DNA from: Halocaridina rubra
Lineage: Eukaryota; Arthropoda; Malacostraca; Decapoda; Atyidae
Length of the DNA: 64,000 bases
Assembly: GCA_037179515.1 (NCBI GenBank)
Contig: JAXCGZ010015146.1
Span: forward strand, 93,501 to 157,500
Direction of reading: 5' to 3'
Shown here: positions 36,034-47,267 of the stretch, one piece after another
Position numbering within the stretch: the stretch's first letter is position 1
Layout of the letters: each line of letters opens with the position of its first letter
Position numbers and translations under genes: made by a program
Notes under the pieces: generated by a model
The model's input: the letters and a program-made list of their open reading frames with translations, nothing else
Database searches by the model: none
What the model was told of the DNA's origin: nothing

Positions 36034-36120
36034 CCATTCAGTGGAATCGACACCTTCCATTCTGTCTTGCTCAAGTGCTTTGGAGACATGGTCCATCTGC
36101 TGACTCATGGATTCTTCTAG
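36034..36120 (-). CDS. Coding exon of an unidentified minus-strand gene
   Basis: The minus strand reads TTTTTTACAG|CTAGAAGAA...GAATGG|GTTAGT, a clean 87-bp exon. Only phase 0 is open (the other two frames contain stops). It encodes 29 residues, LEESMSQQMDHVSKALEQDR then MEGVDSTEW. The segment is charged and likely helical, with heptad-like spacing suggestive of a coiled coil. I do not recognise the protein. The next exon downstream (35161) adds ED and a stop, so this would be the extreme C-terminus. Upstream exons were not found before 40 kb and may lie beyond the repeats. Confidence 0.55.
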
Positions 36121-36344
36121 CTGTAAAAAATTATTCATGACATAAAGGAATTGCTTAAGTAGATAACCAATCTAATTATGGCCTCGGAGAATTGCAACAA
36201 ATTAGTTACTGTGGCAAAAACTTTTCTGTTTATCAGTTTAGAGAGTATTCTTTACAGGATCTAATCCACATTCTTCCATTGCTACTTGATTTGCCATGTG
36301 CTCCTATTTGTTCTAATAGTATTAAACATATGCAATATTTTGTA

Positions 36345-36540
36345 GTCTCCGTGGCAAAATGGTAGCATCTGCAACTCTGAAGTGGCAGGTCGAGGGTTCA
36401 CGCCCCATTACGGACTGAGGTTAGTAAGGGCATACACTCAGGGTAACGATTACATCTGCCAAAACAAGTCCTTCGCAAGAAGGCAACCGTCCTAGCCCTT
36501 GGTTGAAAAGGGAGTCCGTGACGTAAAACCGGAACATATG
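36345..36540 (+). repeat. tRNA-derived SINE family 3
   Basis: The head GTCTCCGTGGCAAAATGGTAGCATC has box A-like sequence, with a box B match GGTCGAGGGTTCACGCCCC. The body has AAGTCCTTCGCAAGAAGGC and AAGGGAGTCCGTGACGTAA, the same as at 17955-18165. Confidence 0.8.
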
Positions 36541-36851
36541 CAAAATTTGCTCAATATATTTTTATAGTCCACTCTATTACATGTCCAAACCAGCTCGAGA
36601 AATTTCATTTCACACTCCCAGCTTTTGGGTATGCTAATTTGAGTGAGTTCTCTTGAATTTCTAATTTGTCATATTTTCTCTTTCATTTTTGTTTTCTTTT
36701 GGTATATATGCTTCATATTATAAGCTTTTTAATATAACTTGTTGCCACATTCCTGTATGCTGCTCCTCAATGACTCATTCCAAGTATCTACAACATGGAT
36801 AGGAATCAAGAACAGAATAAACATATACAAATGCGCGCGCACACACACACA

Positions 36852-36882
36852 CTCTTTCCCGTAAACACAATTAGGTAATCAC
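36852..36882 (+). mobile_element. 31-bp solo 3' tail of the CR1-like LINE
   Basis: CTCTTTCCCGTAAACACAAT then TAGGTAATCAC is exactly the 3' end of the LINE at 37581-39820. It is directly preceded by (CG/CA)n ending ACACACACACA. This is an extreme 5' truncation at a CA tract. Confidence 0.75.
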
Positions 36883-36939
36883 ATGCATACGCACATATAT
36901 AATGTACTGTATATTTAAAAGGATCTAATCCCTATTGTA

Positions 36940-37180
36940 AAAGGTGGAGGAGTCATTGAATAAGCCAAATTTCCCTCCCTTTTACTCTTACTCATTCCAC
37001 AATCAAGCACATTTACAATCCCAATCACCTGATTTCTGACTGGAGTTTTCCTACCAGATCACCACTGTATGCCTTGATGCTTCACAGGAGGAAAGTAAGA
37101 AGTGAGAAATTCCCATACCCCTCCCCCTGACATGTGATCAACTTTTACTTCAATAAGAGGAACAATGAATTAAGAATCTT
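36940..37180 (+). repeat. Degenerate family 2-like SINE
   Basis: CCCTATTGTAAAAGGTGGAGGAGTCA at the start, and AGAAATTCCCATACCCCTCCCC with GATCAACTTTTACTTC near the end, resemble the copy at 24452-24590. The middle is not alignable by eye. Confidence 0.35.
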
Positions 37181-37534
37181 GTCCTCCACACCCAGTATAC
37201 GGAGAGAAGAAAATGCTAATTAAAAGAGACTGAAAACTGGGGTGGAAGAGGAAGTTCAACTTCTTGAATAGAACCCACTTATATCACAGAGACCAAACTT
37301 TTATTCCTTACTTAAAAATAGCAATATCTTTATACCTTACAAGTTTCTACCTATTTCAAGAAATAGAGGTAAAACGTGCCTGTCAATAAATGGACATAAT
37401 GCTCAACAAAACCAAAAGAAGAGACAAGGATACACCAGGGAGACCTGTGGTCTGATTTTGCCTTGATGAGACAATCGGAGAGGTATTGCCCAATTACTGC
37501 ATTGTGGAAATATGTGAAAGAGATCAAAAGATTC

Positions 37535-37580
37535 TGATTAGACCCCCTTGAAATGGGGTGGTCGAGTCAAAGCACACACA
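37535..37580 (+). repeat. SINE family 2, split by a LINE insertion
   Basis: CCCCCTTGAAATGGGGTGGTCGAGTCAAAGCACACACA is the start of family 2. Its continuation (CACATTCACAAGAA...) resumes at 39821 after the LINE. The SINE therefore existed before the LINE insertion. Confidence 0.7.
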
Positions 37581-39745
37581 TTGGAAAGAGTGACCACTGT
37601 GTGTTATTGATGGAGTATATCATTGAAGACATTCTTCCTGAGAGTAGAGGCACTGAGGACATGAGGAGGAACTATCAGAAAGGAGATTACATCAAAATGA
37701 ATGAGCTTTTTGCAGTTATTGACTGGAGAACCTTATTTTACAACAAATCTGTACAAGAAATGTATGACATCTTTTGTGAGAAATATGGGAAGATAGTAGA
37801 TTGCTGCATACCTGTCACCAAAGTAGGTGTAATTCATGCCAGAGAGAAATGGTTCGATAATGGGTGTAAAAGAGCTAAGGAGTGGAGAGACAAATGCTGG
37901 AAAAGGAATAGGAGGAGAAAAAACATAAATGCCTGGCAAACCTACAAAAGAGCAAGAAATGACTACCTAAGTAAAAGGAGAGAGGCAGAGAAAGATTATG
38001 AGAGGGACATCACCAGGAAGGCTAAAGAAAATCCCAAGCTTTTCCACAGCTTTATCAGAGGAAAACTGAAGGTAAAAGAACAGGTTTTAAGGCTAAAGAG
38101 AGCGGATGGAAGCATCACTGAGACGGACGAAGAGATCTGCAAAGAATTGAACAAGGAGTTTCAGTCAGTATTTACAGCAGAAAATACCCCACCCCCTCAG
38201 ATTGCAGTGATAGAAGCTCAAGGGCCGGTATTAGAGAACATCAACCTTACAGCCACAGAGGTATGCAAAGCGCTGATGGATTTAGATGTTCATAAAGCTA
38301 CAGGTCCTGATGACATATCCCCTCATGTCCTTAAAAAATGCGCAAACACAATATCAGTGGCACTAAGTATCATATTTAAGGAGTCATTGGAGTCGGGGGA
38401 GATTCCAAGATGCTGGAAACAAGCAAATGTGATACCTATCTTCAAAAAGGGAAGGAGGGATACGGCTCTGAACTATAGACCAGTTTCCTTGACCAGCATA
38501 GTTTGCAAACTTATGGAGAAACTACTAAGGAAACATATCTCTCTTCACTTGGAATCCTTCAACTTTTTGTCAGTGAGGCAACATGGCTTCAGAGAAGGAA
38601 GATCAACAGTAACAAACTTATTAGAATTTTATGATGAGGTAAGCCAAATCTTACAGGAAAGAGAGGGCTGGGCAGATTGCATATTCCTAGACTTCCAGAA
38701 AGCGTTTGACACTGTTCCACATGGGAGACTTATTAGGAAGCTGCAATCAATGGCTAGAATAGGTGGAAATGTCTTGGAATGGATAAAAATTTACTTAGAA
38801 GGAAGGGAACAGAGGGTTAGAGTAAGACACTCAGTGTCTGAATGGAGAAGAGTTAGTAGTGGAGTTCCACAGGGTTCAGTTTTAGGGCCACTTTTGTTCC
38901 TTGTATATGTAAATGACCTACCAGAGTCTGTAAATTCATTCATGAATATGCTTGCAGATGATGCAAAGATTGTGAAGAAAGTAAAAAACGAGAACAATGG
39001 TAGAGAACTTCAGGAGGATCTAAATAATCTGCATGAGTGGTCAGAAAAGTGGCTAATGAAATTCAATACCTCAAAATGTAAGGTAATGAGAATGGGTACA
39101 AGTGCAAGAAGGCCCAAGCTTGACTACTCGGTGGCTGGAGTACAACTTCAAGAGACAGAAAATGAGAGAGATCTAGGAGTAAACATACTGGCAGATTTGT
39201 CTCCAGAAATACATATAAATGGCGTAGTAAGGGCAGCATATGCATTCTTATCAAATGTAAGGGTAGCCTTCAGGCACATGGACAAGGAAATGTTCAGAAA
39301 TATTTATGTAACCTATGTGAGGCCGAAACTCGAATATGCAGCCCCCTTTTGGAATCCGCACTTGAAAAAGCACATAGCTAAGCTTGAAAAAGTTCAAAGA
39401 CATGCCACGAAACTGGTGCCAGAAATACGCAATCTCGGTTATGATGAGAGGCTGAGGGAATTAGACTTGCCATCACTCGAAGCTAGAAGAGTAAGGGGGG
39501 ATATGGTGACAGTCTTTAAATTCCTTCATGGTTATGATAGAGTGGATAGGGATCGATATTTCGATATGGCTGGCTCTAGAACTAGAGGTCATAGTTTGAA
39601 GCTTCGGAAGAAAACTTGTTTGCAGGATGTAAGGAAATACTTTTTCAGTGTAAGAGTAGTTGATAATTGGAATTCGCTAAGCGAGGAGGTAGTTAATGCT
39701 ACCTCAATCCATAGTTTTAAGGACAGGTATGATAAGTATCACTAA
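37581..39745 (+). CDS. CR1-like LINE ORF2 (partial endonuclease + RT), open copy A
   Basis: About 720 codons are uninterrupted. They begin with the endonuclease SDH motif (GKSDHCVLLMEY), then a basic spacer, then reverse transcriptase: PRCWKQANVIPIFKKG, LNYRPVSLTSIVCKLMEKLL, RQHGFREGRST, FLDFQKAFDTVPH, SSGVPQGSVLGPLLFLVYVN and MLADDAKIV. The C-terminal region has RPKLEYAAPFWNPH and VQRHATKLVPE, typical of CR1/L2-group enzymes. The catalytic box is L-A-D-D here, whereas all other copies have F-A-D-D. The reading frame runs in from SINE sequence at 37553. Most of the endonuclease and all of ORF1 are missing, so the copy cannot be autonomous. Confidence 0.88.
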
Positions 39746-39820
39746 GTCTAAAAATGGAACCGATCAGGAGACGGGAAGATACGAGCTTTGGGCTCTTTCC
39801 CGTAAACACAATTAGGTAAT
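37581..39820 (+). mobile_element. CR1-like LINE, 5'-truncated copy A
   Basis: It begins inside the endonuclease domain and ends with the family 3' terminus (GGGCTCTTTCCCGTAAACAC then AATTAGGTAAT). It is inserted at the CACACA of a family 2 SINE with a short CACA-type target duplication. Its 3' UTR of about 75 bp is the most frequently copied part of this family. Confidence 0.9.
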
Positions 39821-40800
39821 CACATTCACAAGAACACAAACACACCTTAAACACTCCTCTCAGCTCCTTTTCCTTATTTTTCCAATACAAATTTGAAAAA
39901 AATTTAATTAAAAAGTAAAGATTCGAAAAACATTTCCTCATATACTTATTGTTTCTCTATATCATTATAGTACCATCAAGAATAATGCAAACGATGTGAT
40001 GACATCAAGTGTGACATTATAAGCATGGCACAACCCAGGAAAACCTTAGGTCTGAGAACGTTACTTTTCATGCTTGGGATTCATCCTAAACAATAATTAA
40101 GCCATGCAGAGAATGTAATGCATAATCATCTGATTGTAACCAGAGAAGTGTAATTACAGTATGCTTGTTTTGTTAGTCATTCAGAAGTTTAGAAGACACC
40201 ACTACATATGAATAGAATGATTTCAATATCAACACATTAAGTATGTGATACACACACATATAAACTGATCCATTCTTCGTTTTCTATTGTGAGCTAGATA
40301 GCCGGTCTGTCACCTCCTGAGTCGAGCATTCTACCACTACGCTACCATGGTACCCAGACCAAAATTAATAACCAGTACATTTCGGAAATTTGGATTTTTG
40401 TAGAATTTTCATTTAGGATTCTTTTCAAAAACACCAAATCCTGCTATTACTGGTAAGATGGTCAAAACTGAACAACAGAATACATGTTGTTGTTGTTTGG
40501 CATTTTATGTGTCGCAATTAATCCCAATTCAAATAGGAACGGATGCAGTTGGAGCTGCGGAATAAGGGGGGGAATCAGGCCTTAACCATACCCCATCCAT
40601 TCTAACTCTTCTATCTGGCATTCTAAAGCAAGAAAAATTTCAGGGAAAAAGAAATTACTATTCTTTCACTATCAAATCCCTTTTAGTGGGTATTTATGAC
40701 AAGTGGGGAATATGAGGGTTAAATGCTTTCTCTCCCCCCACTAGGGATAATGTGATGATGCTTTTGAGCAAAGGAGATGAAGAAATTAAAAATCATATCC
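39821..40800. other. Intergenic, with SINE fragments
   Basis: The remainder of the split family 2 SINE starts at 39821 (CACATTCACAAGAA). An antisense tRNA-like head lies at 40295-40356 (minus strand GGTACCATGGTAGCGTAGTGGTAGAATGC). An antisense family 1 body lies at 40485-40610. Otherwise AT-rich; no gene was seen. Confidence 0.55.
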
Positions 40801-40803
40801 TGA

Positions 40804-41071
40804 CACTCCCCAACTTACCTACGAGTTAGGTTCCAGAAGTCTCTTCGTAAGTTGTATTTAGGTAGGAAAAAGTACATAAATATGCAGTACTGTACAGTAT
40901 TCAGGTAAAAGACACTTAACTACTACATAAAACATAGCGCATAAAACATTAATGAATATCAATATAGTTATGATAATGTAATAATACAGTACAGTAAAAC
41001 ATGCATTGACTCATGGGTGTATAATGGGTAGGTTTTTTTCGTATCTGTGAATGTTCGTAACTCGGTTGTCC
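40804..41071. mobile_element. Tigger-derived MITE, right end lost in (TA)n
   Basis: The left end CACTCCCCAACTTACCTACG, then GTTAGGTTCCAGAAG and GTAAGTTGTATTTAGGTAGG, matches the ends of the 19610-22915 Tigger. The interior (CTTAACTACTAC..., TACAGTACAGTAAAACATGC, CATGGGTGTATAATGGGTAGG) matches the MITE at 49858-50093. The right TIR stops at CTCGGTTGTCC and runs into (TA)n. Confidence 0.8.
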
Positions 41072-41539
<468 letters not shown>

Positions 41540-42833
41540 CAGTGTTGCCTCACTTATCGCGGTAGTTCGGTTCCGGGACCCGGCGCGAACCAGGAAATCC
41601 GCGAAGTAGGATCCGCCTATATGTACATCGATATTTTAATATATTTTTACGTTTACACTGTATAAACCCTCCCTGCACTGTTAAAAAAACACCCTTTACA
41701 TTATAAATAACAGCAAGCAACGTAAATTTTTATGAAAGTGATAGATAAAATTACGGTGAATGAGGTGATAATGACGTGACATACATACTCATTTACAATT
41801 ATTTTTTCGTTTACATACTGTATAAACCCTCCCTGCACTGTTAAAAAAACACCCTTAACATTATAGATAACAGCAAGCAACGTAAATTTTTATGAAAGTG
41901 ATAGGAAAACTTACCGTGAATGTGATGATGACGTGACATACATACTCATTTACAATTATTTTTTCGTTTACGTACTGCATAAACCCTCCCTGCACTGTTA
42001 AAAATCACCCTTTACATTATAAATAACAGCAAGCAACGTAACTTTTTATGAAAGTGATAGATAAAATTACGGTGAATGAGGTGATAATGACGTGACATAC
42101 ATACTCATTTACAATTATTTTTTCGTTTACGTACTGTATAAATCCTCCCTGCACTGTTAAAAAAAACACCCTTTGCATTATAAATAACCGCAAGCAACGT
42201 AAATTTTTATGAAAGTGATAGATAAAACTACGGTGAATGAGGTGATAATGATGTGATATACATACTCATTTACAATTATTTTTTCGTTTACGTACTGTAT
42301 AAACCCTCCCTGCACTGTTAAAAAAACACCCTTTACATTATAAATAACAGCAAGCAACGTAAAATTTTATGAAAGTGACAGATAAAATTACGGTGAATGA
42401 GGTGATAATGACGTGACATACATACCCATTTACAATTATTTTTTCGTTTACGTACTGTATAAACCTTCCCTGCACTGTTAAAAAAACACCCTTTACATTA
42501 TAAATAACAGCAAGCAACGAAAATTTTTATGAAAATGATAGATAAAATTACGATGAATGAGGTGATGATGACGTGACACACATACTCATTTACAATTATT
42601 TTTTCGTTTACGAACTGTATAAACCCTCCCTGCACTGTTAAAAAAACATTATAAATAACAGCACGCAACGTAAATTTCAATAAAAAAATGAAAATACTGA
42701 AAAAAAACATTTTCAATATTTTAATATTTTTGCGTATACCCATAAAATAAAATAATAATTTATCCAAAAAAAAAAAAAACCGCAATAGAGTGAGAACGCG
42801 AACCAAGAAGTGCGAATAACCGGGGTAACACTG
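41540..42833 (-). mobile_element. Tigger-type TIR element with seven-copy internal satellite
   Basis: The left TIR CAGTGTTGCCTCACTTATCG and the right TIR (inward) CAGTGTTACCCCGGTTATTC are inverted, each flanked by TA outside. Next to the left TIR, CCGGGACCCGGCGCGAACC and CCGCGAAGTAGGATC match the 48327-49366 element in inverse orientation. No transposase remains; the interior is a roughly 160-bp tandem repeat. Confidence 0.85.
41641..42680. repeat. Seven-copy tandem repeat, about 160-bp unit
   Basis: CCTCCCTGCACTGTTAAA (or a one-base variant) recurs near 41667, 41827, 41984, 42143, 42304, 42464 and 42624, a period of 157-161 bp. Each unit also has ATAACAGCAAGCAACGTAAA and TTACGGTGAATGAGGTGATA. 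Copies differ by a few bases. Confidence 0.93.
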
Positions 42834-42846
42834 TATGTATATATAT

Positions 42847-43029
42847 TGTTACAATATTTGATATAATTGTTATTTTGTTAATGAACGAATCCATGTTTTG
42901 TTTACATTGAAAGTAATAAAGATGCCCACTAGGGGGCAGACAAGAACTGTTCATAATGCCCTTTCAGTCTCCTATATTATTGTGCCTCATTTATCTATAA
43001 ATATCTCCAAATTAAAGGAGCATCAAACA
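42847..43029 (+). repeat. 5' LTR of Ty3/mag-like retrotransposon
   Basis: This 183-bp LTR starts TGTTACAATATTTGATA and ends GAGCATCAAACA (TG...CA). Read base by base it appears identical to 48058-48240. It contains AATAAA (in GAAAGTAATAAAGATGC) and a TATA-like CTATAAATATC near its 3' end. It is flanked outside by (TA)n, which hides the target duplication. Confidence 0.95.
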
Positions 43030-43042
43030 TGGTGGCAGCGCT
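43030..43042 (+). other. Primer-binding site
   Basis: TGGTGGCAGCGCT begins directly after the CA of the 5' LTR, with the TGG expected for annealing to a tRNA 3' CCA. The tRNA species was not assigned. Confidence 0.7.
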
Positions 43043-43142
43043 CAATAGACTAAGTATGGTTTGCTGTTCATTTTGAATATAAGGCATTACGTATTATCCA
43101 GGATATTTCTGTTTGATTAAGTAAATAAGACTACCAACCGAC

Positions 43143-46100
43143 ATGGCGACAGCTAATCTAGCCCCTCCTGATAAATTTGCATTAAAGAGCGAAAGTGAGC
43201 AAGATTGGCGATTTTTTCGTCAAAAATTCGAGCCGTATATACTGGCAGCGGGTTTAAATGATAAGCCAAGTGAAGTGAAGGTAGCATTACTTTTGACCCA
43301 TGGGGGTGACGAACTGCTTCGAGTGTATAATGCTATAGAGTTTGGTCCCGTTATTGTAGGGGAGAGTGGATCTCGTGATGACCCTAGCAAGGACTTAAAC
43401 GTGGTATTACAGAAGCTAGATGAGCATTTTGCCCCTAGGAAGCTAATAATAGCATCAAGATATAGGTTTAGATGCTGTACTCAGAAAGCTGATGAGAACC
43501 TGGATGAATTTATTACTAGAATAAAAACTATGGTTAAGGATTGTGATTTTGCAGCAGAAAAAAATGAGGCAATTCGTGATCAAATTGTTTTTGGCTGTAA
43601 AGAAGATAAACTCAGAGAGAAATTGCTGAGAGAAGAATGTATTTCACTGATAGATACGCTCAAAATTTGTGAGGCACATCAAGCATCGCAGAGACAAATG
43701 CAAATGATAAAAAGTGAAAATACAGCAAAGTCGGTCATAAATAAAGTTAAATCGACAAAGAACTTTAAGCAGAGTAGGCCTAGTAGACATTCAGCAGACC
43801 GAAAGAGTGAGGACCCAAGTTTTGTGAACAAGAACCAGTATAGGCCTAAGTCAAACCAAAGTTTGTCAACGAAGGATCCGGCTCTACGAAAATGTAAGTT
43901 CTGCGGAACAAGACACGTGTGGAGTAAGAAGAAATGTAAAGCCTATGGAGAGAGATGCAACTACTGCAACAGGCTGAATCACTTCGAATCTCAATGTTTG
44001 GAGAAAAATGGACATGCACAAGCATCTAAGAAGATGGGTGTGAATGCAGTGGACGGTGACGATTCCAGTTCAGATACTCCAGCCGAATATATCCTAGGTG
44101 TCAAGTTGCAGACGAGACGTGGAGAGCCAGAAGAAACGACGGTGAACAAAAATGATAATCCCTGTACACAGCAAGTGATGAAAGTGAATAAAGTGTCAAA
44201 GAAATCCAAATATCTATATACCGATCTGAAAGTTGGTGAAAATAGTGTCAAATTTCAAATAGATAGCGGAGCAGGTGTAAATGTGTTACCTCGAAATATG
44301 GTTCCCAATAATGTAAAAATTGAATCTAGTGAAGGGTTACAACTAGAAATGTGGAACAATTCTGCAGCCAAACCAGTTGGAAAATGTAGAATTGAAGTGA
44401 AAAATGAGATAAATTCAAAGAGATATAATGTTGAGTTTATTATAGTGGCTGAGAATTATATGCCTTTGTTAGGAAAACGTGCATCAGAACAGATGGGTTT
44501 CCTTACCATCAATTATGATAACATATGTTCTGTACACAGTGAATCTTGTAATACTGATGTTTTTCAGGAATATTCAGATGTATTTTGTAATGAAATTGGT
44601 AAGTTACCTGGGGTGGTACATATGACTTTAGACAAAGAAGTCAAGCCATTTGCTATATCTTCATGTAGAGTGCCAATTCAACTTAAAAGGAAGGTAAAAT
44701 CCAAATTATCTGAGTTAGAGAAACAAAATGTCATTTGTAAAGTAGACGAACCAACTGAATGGGTGAGTCGCATGGTAGTAACTTCTAAGAAAAATAGTGA
44801 AGACATAAGAATTTGCATAGATCCTCAGCAATTAAATAAAGCCATAATTAGAGAAATGCATCCTTTGCCAATTATCGATGATGTTTTACCTGAATTAGCA
44901 CAAGCTAAAGTGTTCTCTAAACTAGATTTAAGAAATGGATATTGGCACTGTGTTTTGGATGAAGAGTCAAGTCATTTAACTACCTTTCAAACCCCTTTTG
45001 GAAGATATCGGTGGCTTAGACTGCCCTTTGGCCTAGCAATCAGTAGTGAAGTTTTTCAGAAACGACTGCAGAACTCTTTAGATGGTTTGCTAGGAATAAT
45101 ATGCATTGCTGATGACATTTTGGTATATGGAATAGGTAATTCTCTAGAAGAAGCACAGTTAGATCATGATGAAAATTTAAGAAATTTATTGGAACGATGT
45201 CGTAAGCATGGTATCCGTCTTAACAGAGAAAAGGCTGAAATAAGAAAGAGTGAGATAACATTTCTTGGACATGTAATAACTAATGAAGGCCTTAAGCCAG
45301 ATCCCAGTAAAATTGAAGCAATTGTATCGATGAAAGCTCCAACTAATGTCACTGAGATTCAATGCTTTAGTGGAATGATAAACTATTTGTCAAAATTCAT
45401 GCCTAGACTCTCTGACCTGATGGTGCCCATACGACAACTTTTACGTAAAGACAAAGAATGGTGTTGGGGTGATGAACAGGCTCGAGCTTTTGAGAAAATT
45501 AAGTGTTGCATCACTAAGACTCCAATTCTTGCTTATTATGATCAAAATAAACAGCTAGTTATACAGTGTGATGCTAGCAAATGTGGACTTGGTGCAGTTC
45601 TAATGCAAGGTGGTAAACCGTTGTCTTATGCAAGCAGAGCTCTAACTGACACGGAAACAAGGTATGCTCAGATAGAGAAAGAAATGCTGGCTATTGTGTT
45701 TGCTTTAAAGAAATTCCATCAGTACACTTTTGGACAACATACTTTGGTTATAACTGATCACAAACCACTTCAGAGTATAATCTTGAAACCATTAGATAGA
45801 GCACCAAAGAGGCTACAAGGCATGTTATTGACTGCACAACAATACGATATTGAACTTAAGCATACTGCTGGTAAGAACATGCATATAGCAGATTTGCTGT
45901 CTCGATCATTTCTTAGTGAAACTGAAAATGGTAATGATTTTGAATATGTTAATGTTGTATCTTATTTGCCTATTAGGGAAGACAGGTTAAAGAAAATTCG
46001 TGATGCTGTGGCCAGTGATGAAATTTTGCTTGAAGTGACAAATATGATAACAAATGGGTGGCCAGAGTATAAATGTAATGTACCTATAACTGTTTTGCCT

Positions 46101-47267
46101 TATTATCATATTAGAGATGAACTTTCTATACAGAATGGACTTGTATTTAAAGGTGATAGAGTTGTGATTCCTGCCAATTTGAGGAAAGAAATTAAACAGG
46201 CTATTCACTCTAGTCACATTGGCGTAGAAAGTTGTCTACGAAGGGCTCGTGAGTGTGTATATTGGCCTGGTATGAATGGTGATATTAAAGAACATATTTC
46301 TCAATGTGAAATCTGTTGCAAATTTCAAAAATCTCAGCAGAAAGAAACTCTTATGCCACATGAAGTGTCTGATAGGCCATGGGAGAAAGTTGGCACAGAT
46401 ATTTTTGAATTGAGTAATCAGTTTTATCTTGTAACAGTAGACTATTTCAGTAATTTCTGGGAAATTGATAGGTTAGAAGATATAAAAGCATCTACTGTTA
46501 TACGTAAGCTAAAAGCACATTTTGCAAGGTATGGTACTCCTTCCATCTTAGTTAGTGACTGTGGAACTCAATTTACAAGTGATATATTTCAGAATTTTAT
46601 AAGAGTGTGGGATATAGAACATTGTATGTCAAGCCCTAAACATCCTCAGTCTAATGGACAGGCAGAATCCGCTGTAAAAACTGCAAAGTCCATACTCAGA
46701 AAAGCCATAGAAAGCAATAATGACCCTTATTTGGCAATATTAGACTACCGTAATTGTCCATCTCACAGTGATGAATACAGTCCGGCTCAAAAAAGCCTAG
46801 GGAGACGCACACGTACTCTTCTCCCAGTTTCTTCAAAGTTGTTGAAACCATCTGAGATCAATGTAGATAAAATTAAGATTAACAGACATTATAGAAATAG
46901 CAGGTCTGCTAAATATTACAATGTGCATGCCAAAGATCTTGATCCTTTACAGGAAGATGATGTTGTGAGAATAAAACCCACTGTAATGGGAAAGAAAGCT
47001 TGGGAAAAAGGTATTGTGAAGGAACGATTAGACGAGAGATCTTATGAAATTTCAAATGATGCTGGTCTATTGAGAAGAAATAGAGTAGACCTTAATAAGT
47101 CAAATGAAAGAAATTTTTCGTATCACAGTAGTGAAGATTCTAGTAATGTAGTACAAAGTCAGCAACAGGTTGAAATTCCACAGGATAAACATGTAAACCC
47201 AACAAGTGAGAATCTCAGAGTTCAAGAGTCTTTCACTCCTCAAAAGAGAAACTCAATTTACAAGTGA
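43143..47267 (+). CDS. Ty3/mag-like Gag-Pol polyprotein
   Basis: A single 1374-codon frame encodes the structural and enzymatic proteins of an LTR retrotransposon without an env gene. Gag occupies about residues 1-290 and contains a CCHC knuckle near 272 (CNYCNRLNHFESQC). Protease has DSGAG near 374. Reverse transcriptase shows KLDLRNGYWHCVLDEE, RLPFGLAISSEVFQ and the catalytic box IADDILVYG near 656 (Ile-Ala-Asp-Asp, unusual versus Y-x-D-D). RNase H shows QCDASKCGLGAVL near 810. Integrase has an HHCC zinc site near 1021-1055 and D, D, E residues near 1085, 1138 and 1174 (GTDIF, SDCGTQF, GQAESAV). The start ATG lies 113 bp after the LTR. A 685-bp tandem duplication changes the C-terminus: the frame ends KRNSIYK soon after the junction, in place of the tail kept in the second copy. 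Confidence 0.95.
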   Translation: MATANLAPPDKFALKSESEQDWRFFRQKFEPYILAAGLNDKPSEVKVALLLTHGGDELLRVYNAIEFGPVIVGESGSRDDPSKDLNVVLQKLDEHFAPRKLIIASRYRFRCCTQKADENLDEFITRIKTMVKDCDFAAEKNEAIRDQIVFGCKEDKLREKLLREECISLIDTLKICEAHQASQRQMQMIKSENTAKSVINKVKSTKNFKQSRPSRHSADRKSEDPSFVNKNQYRPKSNQSLSTKDPALRKCKFCGTRHVWSKKKCKAYGERCNYCNRLNHFESQCLEKNGHAQASKKMGVNAVDGDDSSSDTPAEYILGVKLQTRRGEPEETTVNKNDNPCTQQVMKVNKVSKKSKYLYTDLKVGENSVKFQIDSGAGVNVLPRNMVPNNVKIESSEGLQLEMWNNSAAKPVGKCRIEVKNEINSKRYNVEFIIVAENYMPLLGKRASEQMGFLTINYDNICSVHSESCNTDVFQEYSDVFCNEIGKLPGVVHMTLDKEVKPFAISSCRVPIQLKRKVKSKLSELEKQNVICKVDEPTEWVSRMVVTSKKNSEDIRICIDPQQLNKAIIREMHPLPIIDDVLPELAQAKVFSKLDLRNGYWHCVLDEESSHLTTFQTPFGRYRWLRLPFGLAISSEVFQKRLQNSLDGLLGIICIADDILVYGIGNSLEEAQLDHDENLRNLLERCRKHGIRLNREKAEIRKSEITFLGHVITNEGLKPDPSKIEAIVSMKAPTNVTEIQCFSGMINYLSKFMPRLSDLMVPIRQLLRKDKEWCWGDEQARAFEKIKCCITKTPILAYYDQNKQLVIQCDASKCGLGAVLMQGGKPLSYASRALTDTETRYAQIEKEMLAIVFALKKFHQYTFGQHTLVITDHKPLQSIILKPLDRAPKRLQGMLLTAQQYDIELKHTAGKNMHIADLLSRSFLSETENGNDFEYVNVVSYLPIREDRLKKIRDAVASDEILLEVTNMITNGWPEYKCNVPITVLPYYHIRDELSIQNGLVFKGDRVVIPANLRKEIKQAIHSSHIGVESCLRRARECVYWPGMNGDIKEHISQCEICCKFQKSQQKETLMPHEVSDRPWEKVGTDIFELSNQFYLVTVDYFSNFWEIDRLEDIKASTVIRKLKAHFARYGTPSILVSDCGTQFTSDIFQNFIRVWDIEHCMSSPKHPQSNGQAESAVKTAKSILRKAIESNNDPYLAILDYRNCPSHSDEYSPAQKSLGRRTRTLLPVSSKLLKPSEINVDKIKINRHYRNSRSAKYYNVHAKDLDPLQEDDVVRIKPTVMGKKAWEKGIVKERLDERSYEISNDAGLLRRNRVDLNKSNERNFSYHSSEDSSNVVQSQQQVEIPQDKHVNPTSENLRVQESFTPQKRNSIYK

